From Natrinema soli (GTDB lineage Archaea; Halobacteriota; Halobacteria; Halobacteriales; Natrialbaceae), in NCBI RefSeq assembly GCF_028618695.1, contig NZ_JAQIVI010000034.1, forward strand, positions 26,843 to 90,842: 64,000 bases of DNA, read 5' to 3'. Position 1 is the stretch's first letter; every line of letters begins with the position of its first letter. Of the stretch, positions 53,441-62,679 are shown one piece after another. The notes beneath the pieces were generated by a model. The model had not been told where the DNA came from, searched no databases, and saw only the letters and a program-made list of their open reading frames with translations. Position numbers and translations under genes: made by a program.

Positions 53441-54194
53441 TCAGAACGCGCTGTCGGCGAAACCGCCGTCGATCGTGACGATTTCGCCGGTCACGAACGA
53501 ACTGGCGTCGCTGCCGAGGTAGATCGCCGCGCCGACGATCTCCTCGCGCTCGGCGACCCGCCCGAGCGGGGTCCGCTCGTCGATGCGCTCGCGCTTCTCC
53601 GTCCCTTCGGCGTACGTGTCCGCGTTCTGGGTCGTGATGACGAAGCCCGGCGCGATCGCGTTGACCCTGGTTTCGGTCGCAAGTTCCTTCGCGGACGCGC
53701 GGGTGAAGGTTTCGACGCCGCCCTTGGCGGCCGTGTACGTGGGCAAATTCGCCATCGAGAGCCGCGCCGTGAGCGAGGAAATATTGATAATCGAGCCCCC
53801 CTCCTCCATCGCCGGTTCGAAGGCCTGGATCACGCGGCGGACGCCGTCCAGCGCGACGTCGGTGACGAAGTCCCAGTCCTCGTCAGAAATGTCCCGAACT
53901 GACTCCCGAGAGATCGCTCCCTGCGATGCGTCGACGATATCGACGCCGCCGAGTTCGTCGACGGCCGTCTCGCGGACTGCCTCGAGCGAGTCGGCGTCGG
54001 TGATGTCGCAGGTGACTCGCGCCGTCACTCGCCTCGCTGGCGGCCTCGATGGCGCGCTCCGTGTCTTCGGCGTCGGACTGGGGACAGGTCGCGACGACTT
54101 CCTCCGGGCTCGCCGGATCGGTCGTTTCGAAGGTTTCGCCGGTGTGAGATTCGGTCCACTCGCCGTTGACGTAGTTCAAGCGGTCGTCAGGCAC
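53441..54194 (-). pseudogene. Fused remains of an aldehyde dehydrogenase and an SDR gene
   Basis: On the minus strand the first 55 codons (from GTG at 54194) are the N-terminus of an aldehyde dehydrogenase, LNYVNGEWTESHTGETFETT, as in ketoglutarate-semialdehyde dehydrogenases (XacF). At about 54030 this switches, out of frame, into a short-chain dehydrogenase lacking its Rossmann glycine motif but keeping NISSLTARLS and the YTAAKGG catalytic part to 53441. The simplest history is a deletion of about 2 kb joining two adjacent pathway genes. Neither enzyme survives. Confidence 0.75.
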
Positions 54195-54306
54195 ACATTG
54201 CTACTTCAGACTATGGTCTGATAACGTTTTGTGGTTCGACGAACGGACGACCCGACATCCTGCCACGGACGGGAGTTTTATTATCCAGAAGCTACTCTGA
54301 CTGTTC

Positions 54307-55173
54307 ATGCGGTATCATCGCCTTCCTGATGGAGACGTGTATAGAGTAATTGCCGACGATGGAGACGCTGCCTATGATCTGACGGCGGTCAAACCTCGTC
54401 TCGATACGTTTACCGAACTCGCCGCGGCGGCAAACGTCGCGGATACGACAGTGGACAAACTCGCGGAAACGCTCGTGGAAACCGCGCCGACGGTCGATCG
54501 CGAGGCCTTAGATGACAGCGCGCTGCCGATCGTCCCCGACGAGGTCTGGGCGGCCGGCGTCACGTACGAGATCAGTGAGGAAGCCCGCGAGGCCGAAAGC
54601 GGGATGCCGGAGATGTACGTGCAGGTGTACGAGGCCGAGCGTCCGGAGATCTTCTTCAAGGCGACGCCGAGTCGAACTGTCGGCCCCAACGACGCGGTCG
54701 GCATCCGCGCGGACTCGGCGTGGGACGTCCCGGAGCCGGAGCTGGGAATCGTCCTCTACGACGGCGAAATCGTCGGCTACACGGTCGGCAACGACATGAG
54801 CAGCCGCTCGATCGAGGGCGAGAACCCGCTCTACCTTCCGCAGGCGAAGGTGTACGACAAGTGCTGTTCGATCGGTCCCTGCGTCGCGTCGGCCGAAAGC
54901 GTCGGCGACCCTCACGAGCTGACGATGACGATGGAGATCAGCCGCGACGGGGAGACGCTCTACGAGGGCGAGACCTCGACCGGCGAGATGGACCGCTCGT
55001 GCGAGGAACTGGTCGAGTACTGGTGCGATCACAACTCCGTTCCGCAGAACGGTGTTCTGCTCACTGGAACGTCGCTCGTTCCGGACGAAGGGTTCACGCT
55101 CCGTCCGGGCGACGAGGTGCGTATCGAGATCGACCGGATCGGCGAACTCGTGAACACGGTCGTCGAAGTATGA
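54307..55173 (+). CDS. FAH-family 2-keto-3-deoxypentonate dehydratase-like (288 aa)
   Basis: The fumarylacetoacetate-hydrolase fold has metal ligands Glu143 and Glu145 (PEPELGIVL) and Asp163 (VGNDMSSRSIE), then LPQAKVYDKCCSIGP. In haloarchaeal pentose degradation a member of this family (XacE) dehydrates 2-keto-3-deoxypentonate to ketoglutarate semialdehyde. Neighbouring GH51, lactonase and broken semialdehyde dehydrogenase genes support that role. The start MRYHRLPDGDVYRVI at 54307 is typical. All metal-binding residues are intact. Confidence 0.88.
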   Translation: MRYHRLPDGDVYRVIADDGDAAYDLTAVKPRLDTFTELAAAANVADTTVDKLAETLVETAPTVDREALDDSALPIVPDEVWAAGVTYEISEEAREAESGMPEMYVQVYEAERPEIFFKATPSRTVGPNDAVGIRADSAWDVPEPELGIVLYDGEIVGYTVGNDMSSRSIEGENPLYLPQAKVYDKCCSIGPCVASAESVGDPHELTMTMEISRDGETLYEGETSTGEMDRSCEELVEYWCDHNSVPQNGVLLTGTSLVPDEGFTLRPGDEVRIEIDRIGELVNTVVEV

Positions 55174-55212
55174 GCTACCTCGAGGAACCGTCGACGGACC
55201 GAACCGCCAAGA

Positions 55213-55506
55213 TCCGAACGTCACGACGACGATTCGTGCGTGGAGGTGCCGTGTCTGGTCGACGGCCGGGGGACTCACCCCTGTTCCGTCGGCGAACTAC
55301 CGCCGCAGCTCGCGGCGTTGAACTGGTCGAACATCGCCGTCCGGGAACGCGCGGTGACCGCGATACTCGAGCGAGACGAGACCGCGCTGCGCCAGGCCGT
55401 GAAACTCGAGCCGCTTACGGCGGCCGAACTCGATCTCGGTGCCGTCGATGAGATGGTCGACAATCTGCTGGCCGCGAACGCCGAGTATCTGCCCGAATTG
55501 GACTGA
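55213..55506 (+). pseudogene. C-terminal fragment of a GH4 glycosidase
   Basis: The frame reads CVEVPCLVDGRGTHPC and GELPPQLAALNWSNI and ends DEMVDNLLAANAEYLPELD, the final portion of NAD/Mn-dependent GH4 alpha-glucosidases or alpha-galactosidases. The NAD-binding domain and the catalytic residues are absent; the fragment starts right after the FAH gene. Confidence 0.65.
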
Positions 55507-55833
55507 CGCTCCTGAACTGTACCGTTCCTCGACGATTGCTTCCGGATCAGAACGTCGTCAGCAAGCGGGCCCCGAGGAGGCATTTGGACACCACGTGATC
55601 GAGTGGATGCCGACGGGACGGTAACACTCATTACGGCCAACCCGAGTCTAGTACAAAATGCACGCTCGACGAGGGTCCGAGGGAACGGCGAATCGATCGA
55701 GCCACTGGAACGACCGACTGCAGCCGAGTAATTGTCGGCTGGACGGTCAGCCAGCGGCTCGTGTCGGAGACGGTGGGATGACTGCTACCACCCGTTGGGA
55801 AACGACACGACTGTTCGCTTCACGGGTGCGACG
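55507..55833. other. Gap before the YesL-like gene
   Basis: No gene was recognised. The sequence is GC-rich without clear repeats. Confidence 0.4.
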
Positions 55834-56439
55834 ATGAATACGTCAGACGACATCCGATCGGTCCACCACGGGCTCGGGGTCGCGTTCAGATCCGCGTACA
55901 ACAACAGCAGTACGATGGTCGTCGTCAGCCTCCTCTGGGTCATCGCATCGCTTCCGCTCGTCACCATCGGACCGGCGACGCTTGCCGCCTACAAGGCCGT
56001 GCTGACGCTCCGCGAAGAGGGAGAGATCGACCGCGACGCAGTCGTCTCCACGCTCTCACAGCACTGGCATAATTCGGTACTCCTCAGCGGTGTGTTCGTC
56101 GCCTTCGCTGCCGTCACCGTCGGCTACGCCACCAACTACATTCTGACGGGAGCCGTGCAGTCGGGCACGCTCGCGGTCATCGCCTGCTACTTGACCGCTC
56201 ACCTTAGCGCCGTGCTCGTCGTGGCGTTCGTCCGCTTAGCGGAAGGTAACGCGGTATACGACGCGGTTACGAGCGGCTACTCCTGGACTGCCACTCACCC
56301 GTTCGACACCGTACTCCTCGGCTTCGTCAGCATCGGATTATTCGTCGTCAACGCCGTTCTCACCGTTACCGTGTGCTTGGCGTTTCCGTTCCTATTGTTC
56401 ACGTTTCACGTTGCCGTCGTCGCCGAACGCGCGGGGTAA
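55834..56439 (+). CDS. YesL/DUF624-like membrane protein (201 aa)
   Basis: Four or five membrane helices are present, including VVVSLLWVIASLPLVTIGPA and a later VLLGFVSIGLFVVNAVLTV. DUF624 proteins often accompany carbohydrate ABC transporters; their task is unknown. The first helix pattern STMVVVSLLWVIASLPLVT, with the following GPATLAAYKAV, is the family signature. The start at 55834 (MNTSDDIRSVHHG) was chosen over longer open frames. It sits between the arabinose catabolic genes and the arabinan hydrolase and transporter. Confidence 0.75.
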   Translation: MNTSDDIRSVHHGLGVAFRSAYNNSSTMVVVSLLWVIASLPLVTIGPATLAAYKAVLTLREEGEIDRDAVVSTLSQHWHNSVLLSGVFVAFAAVTVGYATNYILTGAVQSGTLAVIACYLTAHLSAVLVVAFVRLAEGNAVYDAVTSGYSWTATHPFDTVLLGFVSIGLFVVNAVLTVTVCLAFPFLLFTFHVAVVAERAG

Positions 56440-56550
56440 CGAAGAACGGCGCTGAGTAACGGTTCGTCGCGATCAAACGGAGTCGCCTTCTACGGCAAAC
56501 GACGCACGTTGAGCGTGTGGGAATCGACTGCCAGTGCTGGTGCCCACCGA

Positions 56551-57012
56551 TCAGTCATCCAGTTCGTGGCGGACGAATGTTACCGGACACGGCGAGGAGA
56601 GCATTACTGCTTGCGAAACGCTCCCAAAGACCGCTTTTCCGGTCGGACTTCGATTCCGCCCACCGACGAATACTCGGTCGGCACCGATCGATTCAGCGAC
56701 CCTGACGATCTGGTTCTCCGGTTTTCCGATTTCACCTCGAATCGTGTAGTCAACGCCGGCCTGCTCGAACTCCTCGATGAGTTCGTGGATCGTCATGTTC
56801 CTTCGAGCGACCATGTCCGCGTCGACGTTCTCTTCCGACGGGTCGAACTCAAGTTTCTGAGCCGTGTCGTCGAACTCGTCCTCCGAAAACACCTGCAATA
56901 GGACGATCTTCGCGCCGGTTGGCTTCGCGATATCTATCGTCTCGGTCGCGAGGCGAGTCATTCGGTCGCGGTCACCGGGACCGATCCCGACGAGTATCGT
57001 ATTAAACGACAT
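56551..57012 (-). CDS. Universal stress protein, UspA family (153 aa)
   Basis: The single Usp domain starts MSFNTILVGIGPGDRDRM. The ATP-binding loop is VGGRNRSPTGKAVFGSVSQA (about residues 117-136). It is intact and of normal length, unlike the truncated relative at 48935. It may serve stress during sugar-shift conditions, but nothing links it to the sugar genes except position. The minus-strand TATA would lie near 57035; the AT-rich ATACAAATGTTATCG region fits. Confidence 0.88.
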   Translation of the reverse strand: MSFNTILVGIGPGDRDRMTRLATETIDIAKPTGAKIVLLQVFSEDEFDDTAQKLEFDPSEENVDADMVARRNMTIHELIEEFEQAGVDYTIRGEIGKPENQIVRVAESIGADRVFVGGRNRSPTGKAVFGSVSQAVMLSSPCPVTFVRHELDD

Positions 57013-57370
57013 ACGATAACATTTGTATAGCTATTCATAAATATTGCTCCCAAATGAAGCGGCTCCGCTGCGACACGTGGCGCCCCACGATGTACTTCGG
57101 AGCGACAAGCGCGATCGATCCGCGTCGGCTCGGTTCCGGCCGCGTCCCACCTGATCGATGCCGCGATTCGTTCGCACGGCAACTGGACGCCGTCGCCGAC
57201 CGCTAACAACTCTGGCGACGAACCACGGGTGTGGACCCACCCTCACCGAGAGGAGGCTCCGCTAACTGACATCGGCCTATTGCTGCGAACCGACGGCGGA
57301 TTCGTTTCGGTTACCTCGGGGAAAGACTATTATACGCAAATATTAATGATGATGATGCGGTGACGAATGT
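57013..57370. other. Promoter region of the exo-arabinanase-like gene
   Basis: No gene was seen. CTATTATACG near 57328 is a plausible TATA box, about 40 bases before the ATG at 57371. Confidence 0.45.
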
Positions 57371-58702
57371 ATGAAGAATCCAGCGACTGGCGATGACTGT
57401 ACACGTAGAGAGCACCTGCAATCGATTGGGGCCCTCGGTGCTGTCGGCCTCGGCACGGGTGGCGGCATACAGCTAACGAAAGGCAACCCGGATTCGGGCG
57501 ACAAGCATCGCGGAGAGACGCTCTATTCCCCACCGGAGGGGGCGCCGACGCCGGGCGCGATGTATCCGCGCGTCGAACGCCTTGAGTTCAGTCCGGGCGG
57601 CAACGAGACGCTGCTCGCAACGTTCGAGTACTATCCGTCGATGAGCGGCGGTTCGGAACCGTACTTCCCGATTTATCGGAGCACGAACGGCGGCCAGACG
57701 TGGTCGAAGTTCTCGGAAATCCACGATCAGAGCGGCAAGGACTGGGGATTGCGGTACCAACCGACTCTGTACGAACTCCCGGAGGAAACCGGGCCGTGGC
57801 CGGCCGGGACGGTCCTCGCCGCCGGGAATGCGATTCCAATCCTCGACGACCCCGACGACGTCGAGGACGGCGAAGTCGGTGAACTCGGCGACTCAAGTAT
57901 TGACCTGTACGCGAGTACCGACCGCGGGGTGTCGTGGGAATACGTCAGCACCGTCGTAACCGGCGGCCCGGCGTACCCGCACGCGGGCCACAGTCCCGTT
58001 TGGGAGCCCGAACTACAGCTAGACGCGGACGGAAATCTCGTCTGCTACTTCGCCGACGAGCGGCAGGCGGACGACGACGGCTACAACCAACTCGTCGGCC
58101 TCAAGGCCTCGACCGACGGCGGCCAGACGTGGGAAGAGGAGGAGTTCGTGACTGCGATTCCAAACGGGACCGACCGGCCTGGCATGCCGGGCGTCGTCAA
58201 ACTGCCGAACGACACCTACATGGCCGTCTACGAGGTCGTCGGCTCCGACAACGTGAATGGCGAAGTGAGAGTCAAGACGTCACCCGACGGCCGCGACTGG
58301 GGCGACCCGACAGATCTCGGGCAACAGGTCGTCACTGACGACGGGCGGCGCTTCATCAACGGTCCGTCCATCACGTGGATGCCGAGAGGTGGACCCGAGG
58401 GGACGATTCTCGTCTTCGGCAAACAGCTGGTCGACGGGAACCGAGATTTGGCCGACGGTAACGGCGAGGTTCTCCTCGCCAACACGAATCTCGACGGGAG
58501 CGGCAGTTGGACCCCGGTCAAGGCGCCGCTGTCCTTCGAAACGGAGAACGAACTCGGCGGCCGGATTTTCGTCGGGTGGACGACGCCGATTCTGCCATCC
58601 CCGAACGGCAAACGTCTCCTCCAGATGACCTCGACCGCGATGAACGAGGAACTCTGTGAGATCCGGTACGCGGAGCGTCCGTTGAAGTTGAACAAACTCT
58701 GA
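57371..58702 (+). CDS. Secreted BNR/Asp-box glycosidase, GH93-like exo-arabinanase (443 aa)
   Basis: This six-bladed propeller has at least four Asp boxes (STNGGQTW, STDRGVSW, STDGGQTW, SPDGRDW). The opening block YPRVERLEFSPGG and FEYYPSMSGG resemble GH93 exo-1,5-alpha-L-arabinanases rather than sialidases; the Asp/Glu/Tyr set of sialidases (Arg triad) is not evident. An N-terminal twin-Arg stretch, TRREHLQSIGALGAVGLG, predicts Tat export. In this context it would trim arabinan outside the cell for uptake by the ABC transporter downstream. The GH93 call is by eye and could be another BNR family. Confidence 0.75.
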   Translation: MKNPATGDDCTRREHLQSIGALGAVGLGTGGGIQLTKGNPDSGDKHRGETLYSPPEGAPTPGAMYPRVERLEFSPGGNETLLATFEYYPSMSGGSEPYFPIYRSTNGGQTWSKFSEIHDQSGKDWGLRYQPTLYELPEETGPWPAGTVLAAGNAIPILDDPDDVEDGEVGELGDSSIDLYASTDRGVSWEYVSTVVTGGPAYPHAGHSPVWEPELQLDADGNLVCYFADERQADDDGYNQLVGLKASTDGGQTWEEEEFVTAIPNGTDRPGMPGVVKLPNDTYMAVYEVVGSDNVNGEVRVKTSPDGRDWGDPTDLGQQVVTDDGRRFINGPSITWMPRGGPEGTILVFGKQLVDGNRDLADGNGEVLLANTNLDGSGSWTPVKAPLSFETENELGGRIFVGWTTPILPSPNGKRLLQMTSTAMNEELCEIRYAERPLKLNKL

Positions 58703-58964
58703 GAACGCGGACTGGCTAGCCAACCGCTAGCCGGTTTCCTAGGCGACGTTTCGCGTCGCATGTATCTCCGGCCCCATCGACTCGTCGGCACCGCAACCCT
58801 CACCGTGTGGTGCGAGAGAGAAGTGTACATGCTCGAGGACGATCGCCGTTTACCGGATAAGCGTCTGTAGTGGAATCGAACAACTGCTCCCGTCTTGCAA
58901 CATTGCGAGCGATGGAGAATCCGCCACATTTCGTCGCTACCGAACGACCGCGCCGACAGCCGAG

Positions 58965-60107
58965 TTACGCGGTGACTTCCTGCTTCTCGCGTTCCTCCGT
59001 CAGGATGTTCCGGCCGTTGGATTTTCGGAACAGGTGGATGTCGCCCTCGTCGAAGGAGATGGTCAGCGAGTCGTTTTCCTCGGGTTTCACGCCGCCGGGA
59101 ACCCGAACTCGGCATTCGTCGATGCCTTCCATGTCCAGGTAGAGGTAGTTGTCCGATCCCACGGGTTCGAGCACGTCGAGGAAGGCCTCGATGGCGTTCC
59201 GGTCGGAGGGGTCCGCGATGTAGATATCTTCGGGTCGAATCCCGAGCACGAGAGACTCCCCGTCCGAGGACCGTTTCCGTACTCGCTCCGCGTACTCCTC
59301 GGATAGCTCGTACTGGAAGTCGGCTCCGACGAGCGTCGTTTCCTCGAGTTCGACGTCGAACGGGTTCATTGCGGGGCTGCCGACGAAGTCGGCGACGAAG
59401 AGGTTCTCGGGCTCGTTGTAGACTTCGTCTGGCGTTCCGATCTGTTGGACTTCACCCTGATCGAGGATGGCGACGCGGTCGGACATCGTCATCGCTTCCT
59501 CCTGGTCGTGGGTCACGTAGATGAACGTGGTTCCGAGATCCTCGTGGATGCGTTGGATTTCCGTCCGCATGTGTGCGCGGAGTTTCGCGTCCAGATTCGA
59601 CAGCGGCTCGTCCATGAGGAACACTTCCGGGTCGCGGACGATGGCGCGGCCGGTGGCAACCCGCTGTTGCTGGCCGCCGGAGAGGCTGCCGGGTTTCTTG
59701 TCGAGTTGGTCTTCGATGCCCATCATTTCGGCAGCGTCCTCGACTCGTTTCTGCACTTCGTCGTTGCTGAGGTCCGAGGTCAGCTTCAGCCCGTAGGCCA
59801 TGTTATCCCGAACGGTCATGTGTGGGTACAGGGCGTAGTTCTGGAACACCATGGCGACCCCGCGGTCCTGGGGCTGGATGTTATTGACGACGCGGTCACC
59901 GATACGGATCTGACCCTCGCTGATGTCTTCGAGACCCGCGACCATCCGCAGTAGCGTCGACTTGCCTGACCCGGATGGTCCGACGATGGTGAGGAACTCG
60001 CCATCCTTGATGTCGAAATTCACCTCGTCGACGGCCACAATTTTGCCGTCGCCGTCGCTACTCCCGCTATAGAACTTTGACACGTCCTCAATACTAACAC
60101 GACCCAT
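58965..60107 (-). CDS. Sugar ABC-transporter ATPase, MalK/UgpC-like (380 aa)
   Basis: The ATPase has Walker A GPSGSGKST (43-51), Q-loop VFQNYALYPHMTV, signature LSGGQQQR (142-149), Walker B VFLMDEP (163-169) and the His switch (VTHD, His200). The C-terminal OB/TOBE domain (about 235-375) marks the CUT1 sugar-transport subfamily. It energises the permease pair encoded at 61753-63535, though it is transcribed the other way, divergent from the binding-protein gene. Haloarchaeal XacJ/XacK-type ATPases have this length and layout. All catalytic residues are intact. Confidence 0.92.
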   Translation of the reverse strand: MGRVSIEDVSKFYSGSSDGDGKIVAVDEVNFDIKDGEFLTIVGPSGSGKSTLLRMVAGLEDISEGQIRIGDRVVNNIQPQDRGVAMVFQNYALYPHMTVRDNMAYGLKLTSDLSNDEVQKRVEDAAEMMGIEDQLDKKPGSLSGGQQQRVATGRAIVRDPEVFLMDEPLSNLDAKLRAHMRTEIQRIHEDLGTTFIYVTHDQEEAMTMSDRVAILDQGEVQQIGTPDEVYNEPENLFVADFVGSPAMNPFDVELEETTLVGADFQYELSEEYAERVRKRSSDGESLVLGIRPEDIYIADPSDRNAIEAFLDVLEPVGSDNYLYLDMEGIDECRVRVPGGVKPEENDSLTISFDEGDIHLFRKSNGRNILTEEREKQEVTA

Positions 60108-60438
60108 GGGACAGGATTACTCCTAACGTATAATAATCCTTTGGATAGGTCGGGTTTCGAGAACTGGCGTGGCGACGAGAGTCGATACGTCAGACCGTGA
60201 GTCACCTCTACCGCAACCAGTACAGTCCAGAGCGACGACCGTTGCAGTACGTCGACGAACCAGGACCCAGTCGGCTACGAGACTCGCGCTCGATATGCGA
60301 CGGTGTAACTTCCGAACACTCCGTACTATGCAGCGAAATTGATTTCCCTTTGGAAATTGTTGGAATCATTGACACGGCCATCTCTTCAATCACGAACATT
60401 TATCATGATGCAGCTATCCATGGTTACTGGGAACAAGC
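60108..60438. promoter_or_regulatory. Divergent promoter region of the sugar ABC transporter
   Basis: It lies between the ATPase gene and the binding-protein gene. ATTATACG on the minus strand near 60128 and ATTTATCA near 60399 are candidate TATA boxes for the two directions. Shared operators for the IclR regulator would be expected here. Confidence 0.5.
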
Positions 60439-61743
60439 ATGACGAGTAACCGAATATCGTCGAAATCACGTCGAAGATTTATCAAAGCTGCCGGTGTCAC
60501 GGGCACCGCCTCGCTCGCCGGCTGTATCGGCGGCAGCTCTAGCGGCTACACCATTTCGTTCTGGGAGCTGTTCAGCGGCGGCGAAGGCCCCGTGATGGAG
60601 GATATCGTTCAGAAGTTCAACGAAGAGCAGCCGCTCGACGTGGACGAGGAGGTGACGATCGACCGCCAGCGAACGCCGTGGGACCAGTACTACAATAACC
60701 TGTACACTACGCTCGCTGGCGGTAGCGGACCAGATCTGGCGGTTATGCACGCAGCATACCTGCGTGCGTGGGACGAAACGATCGTGCCGCTAGACAACCA
60801 CATCGATACCGGTGAAATCGAAGGCGATTACCTCGACAACCACTGGGACCTCGTGTCGGTCGAAGGAGAGACGCGAGCGCTTCCGATGGACCTGCATCCG
60901 GTCGGGATGTACTACAATAAGGCGATCTTCGAGGAAGCGGGCCTCGACCCCGAGTCCCCGCCGACGAACTGGGAGGAGTTCGAAGCCGCAGGGAACGCCA
61001 TCGCCGAAGAAACCGATAAATGGGCGTTCAGCCAGACCCCGTACAACGACGGATTCGGTACGTGGCGAACGTGGAGTACGTTCGTCAAACAGCAGGGCGG
61101 AGAGCTCCTCGACAGCGACTGGAATCCGGCGTTCGACGGACAGGCAGGCCAGGACACCTCCGAACTGTTCTGGGATATGACCGGTGATATGGAGTGGTCC
61201 CCCCAGACGACTGAAGCGGACTGGGGTGCGAACGCCTTCGAGAACGGAAACCTGGGCATGACGATGAACGGGACGTGGTACGTGGCCACCCTCGAGGAGT
61301 CGGACATTGATTGGGGCTTCTTCAAGCCGACCATCGCTCCCAACAGGAGCCAAGATCAGGTCTGGGCGGACGGTCACACGATCGTGTTGCCCCGGAGCCA
61401 GGACCGCAGCGACGACAAATCCGAAATCGCAGCGGAGGTCGCCCACTGGTTGACGACTAAAAACCCCGAGTGGGGTGCACGAGCCGGCCACCTTCCCGCC
61501 GCCGCAGACATCAGGGAGTCCGACGTGTTTCAAGACGCATCGTTCTACGACAAAACCCTCAGTAAGTACCTCGAGATGGCGGAAGACGACATGTACTTCT
61601 ATCACCCGAAGGTGCCGAACGGCGACCCCAACTCGGAGAGTTGGTACCAGTGGCTGCTCGACATGTGGGGTCACAACTACGGGAGCCCCCAAGAGGCACT
61701 CGACGACGGCGTCTCGATGATCAGTAACGGCCTCGAAGAATAA
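60439..61743 (+). CDS. Sugar ABC-transporter substrate-binding lipoprotein (434 aa)
   Basis: Tat motif SRRRFIKAAG (residues 10-19) and lipobox LAGC ending at Cys29 predict export folded and lipid-anchored outside. The mature part has the family-1 solute-binding fold: ISFWELFSGGEG, then FNEEQPLDVDEEVTIDRQ, PDLAVMHAAYLRAWDE, and VAHWLTTKN. With two permeases directly downstream (10-base gap to the first) it forms an operon. By context it binds arabinose or short arabino-oligosaccharides; the ligand cannot be read. Confidence 0.92.
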   Translation: MTSNRISSKSRRRFIKAAGVTGTASLAGCIGGSSSGYTISFWELFSGGEGPVMEDIVQKFNEEQPLDVDEEVTIDRQRTPWDQYYNNLYTTLAGGSGPDLAVMHAAYLRAWDETIVPLDNHIDTGEIEGDYLDNHWDLVSVEGETRALPMDLHPVGMYYNKAIFEEAGLDPESPPTNWEEFEAAGNAIAEETDKWAFSQTPYNDGFGTWRTWSTFVKQQGGELLDSDWNPAFDGQAGQDTSELFWDMTGDMEWSPQTTEADWGANAFENGNLGMTMNGTWYVATLEESDIDWGFFKPTIAPNRSQDQVWADGHTIVLPRSQDRSDDKSEIAAEVAHWLTTKNPEWGARAGHLPAAADIRESDVFQDASFYDKTLSKYLEMAEDDMYFYHPKVPNGDPNSESWYQWLLDMWGHNYGSPQEALDDGVSMISNGLEE

Positions 61744-61752
61744 CTGACAACC

Positions 61753-62679
61753 ATGGGACTACGAAATCGTTTCACGACCGGTGAAAACGAGCGCGCCCAG
61801 CAGACCGTATTCGGCGTCCGGAAAGAGACGGTCGAGGGGATCGCATGGTCGATTCCGTACCTGGCGGTGTTCTCGGTGTTCCTCATTTGGCCGGCGCTGA
61901 AGGGCTTCTACATGAGCCTTCACAACTGGGACCCGTTCGTCCCCTCAGAGTCCGAGTTCATCGGACTCAATAACTACATCGAACTGTTCAACGACCCCGT
62001 CTTCTGGGACGCGATGAAGGGGACGATATACTTCGTTGCGCTTTCCGTTCCGCTGCTGGTCCTCCTCGGACTGGGTCTGGCGCTCGGCGTCAACAAGAAC
62101 GTCAAGGGCAAACGCGTCCTCCGGGCGATTTACTTCAGCCCGTACATCCTTACCGTCGCGGTCGTCACGCTCATCTGGTCGGAGGTTTACTCCGAGGGAT
62201 ACGGGCTCATCAACTACTACCTCGGATTCGTCATGTCGGACCCGCCCGGATGGCTGACATCCACGGAATTAGCGATGCCGGCGCTCGCGTTCATGACCGT
62301 CTGGTGGCTGGTCGGATTCAACTTCGTGATCTTTCTGGCGGCTCGCCAGGGCGTTCCGGAACGCCTCTACGAAGCGGCCAGACTCGACGGTGCGAGCACG
62401 TGGCGCGCGTTCAAAGACGTCACGCTCCCACAGATGCGCAACTCCATTCTCTTTGTCGTCATCATTCAGTTCATTCTCCAGTTCCAGGTGTTCGCTCAGC
62501 CGTTCGTGCTGACCTCGGGCGGTCCGAGGGGCTCGACGGACACGCTGGTGTACTACCTCTACCGGAGCGCTTTCTCCCAACACCAGTACGGCTACGGCGC
62601 CGCGATTGGCTACGTCCTCGTCATGATCCTCGTGGTCATCGCACTTATCAACTTCAAGGTGATCGGAACCAATGACTGA
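61753..62679 (+). CDS. Sugar ABC-transporter permease, MalF-like (308 aa)
   Basis: Six membrane helices are predicted. The EAA loop that docks the ATPase is YEAARLDGASTWRAF (about residues 211-225), followed by VTLPQM. The start segment WSIPYLAVFSVFLIWPALKG is typical of CUT1 first subunits. It follows the binding protein by 9 bases and overlaps the second permease by 8 bases (ATGACTGA), showing translational coupling. Confidence 0.92.
   Translation: MGLRNRFTTGENERAQQTVFGVRKETVEGIAWSIPYLAVFSVFLIWPALKGFYMSLHNWDPFVPSESEFIGLNNYIELFNDPVFWDAMKGTIYFVALSVPLLVLLGLGLALGVNKNVKGKRVLRAIYFSPYILTVAVVTLIWSEVYSEGYGLINYYLGFVMSDPPGWLTSTELAMPALAFMTVWWLVGFNFVIFLAARQGVPERLYEAARLDGASTWRAFKDVTLPQMRNSILFVVIIQFILQFQVFAQPFVLTSGGPRGSTDTLVYYLYRSAFSQHQYGYGAAIGYVLVMILVVIALINFKVIGTND

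Noticed and set aside
57371..58702. Sialidase
   Set aside because: Asp boxes are present, but the Arg triad and Tyr/Glu pair of GH33 sialidases are not evident, and the context is arabinose metabolism.
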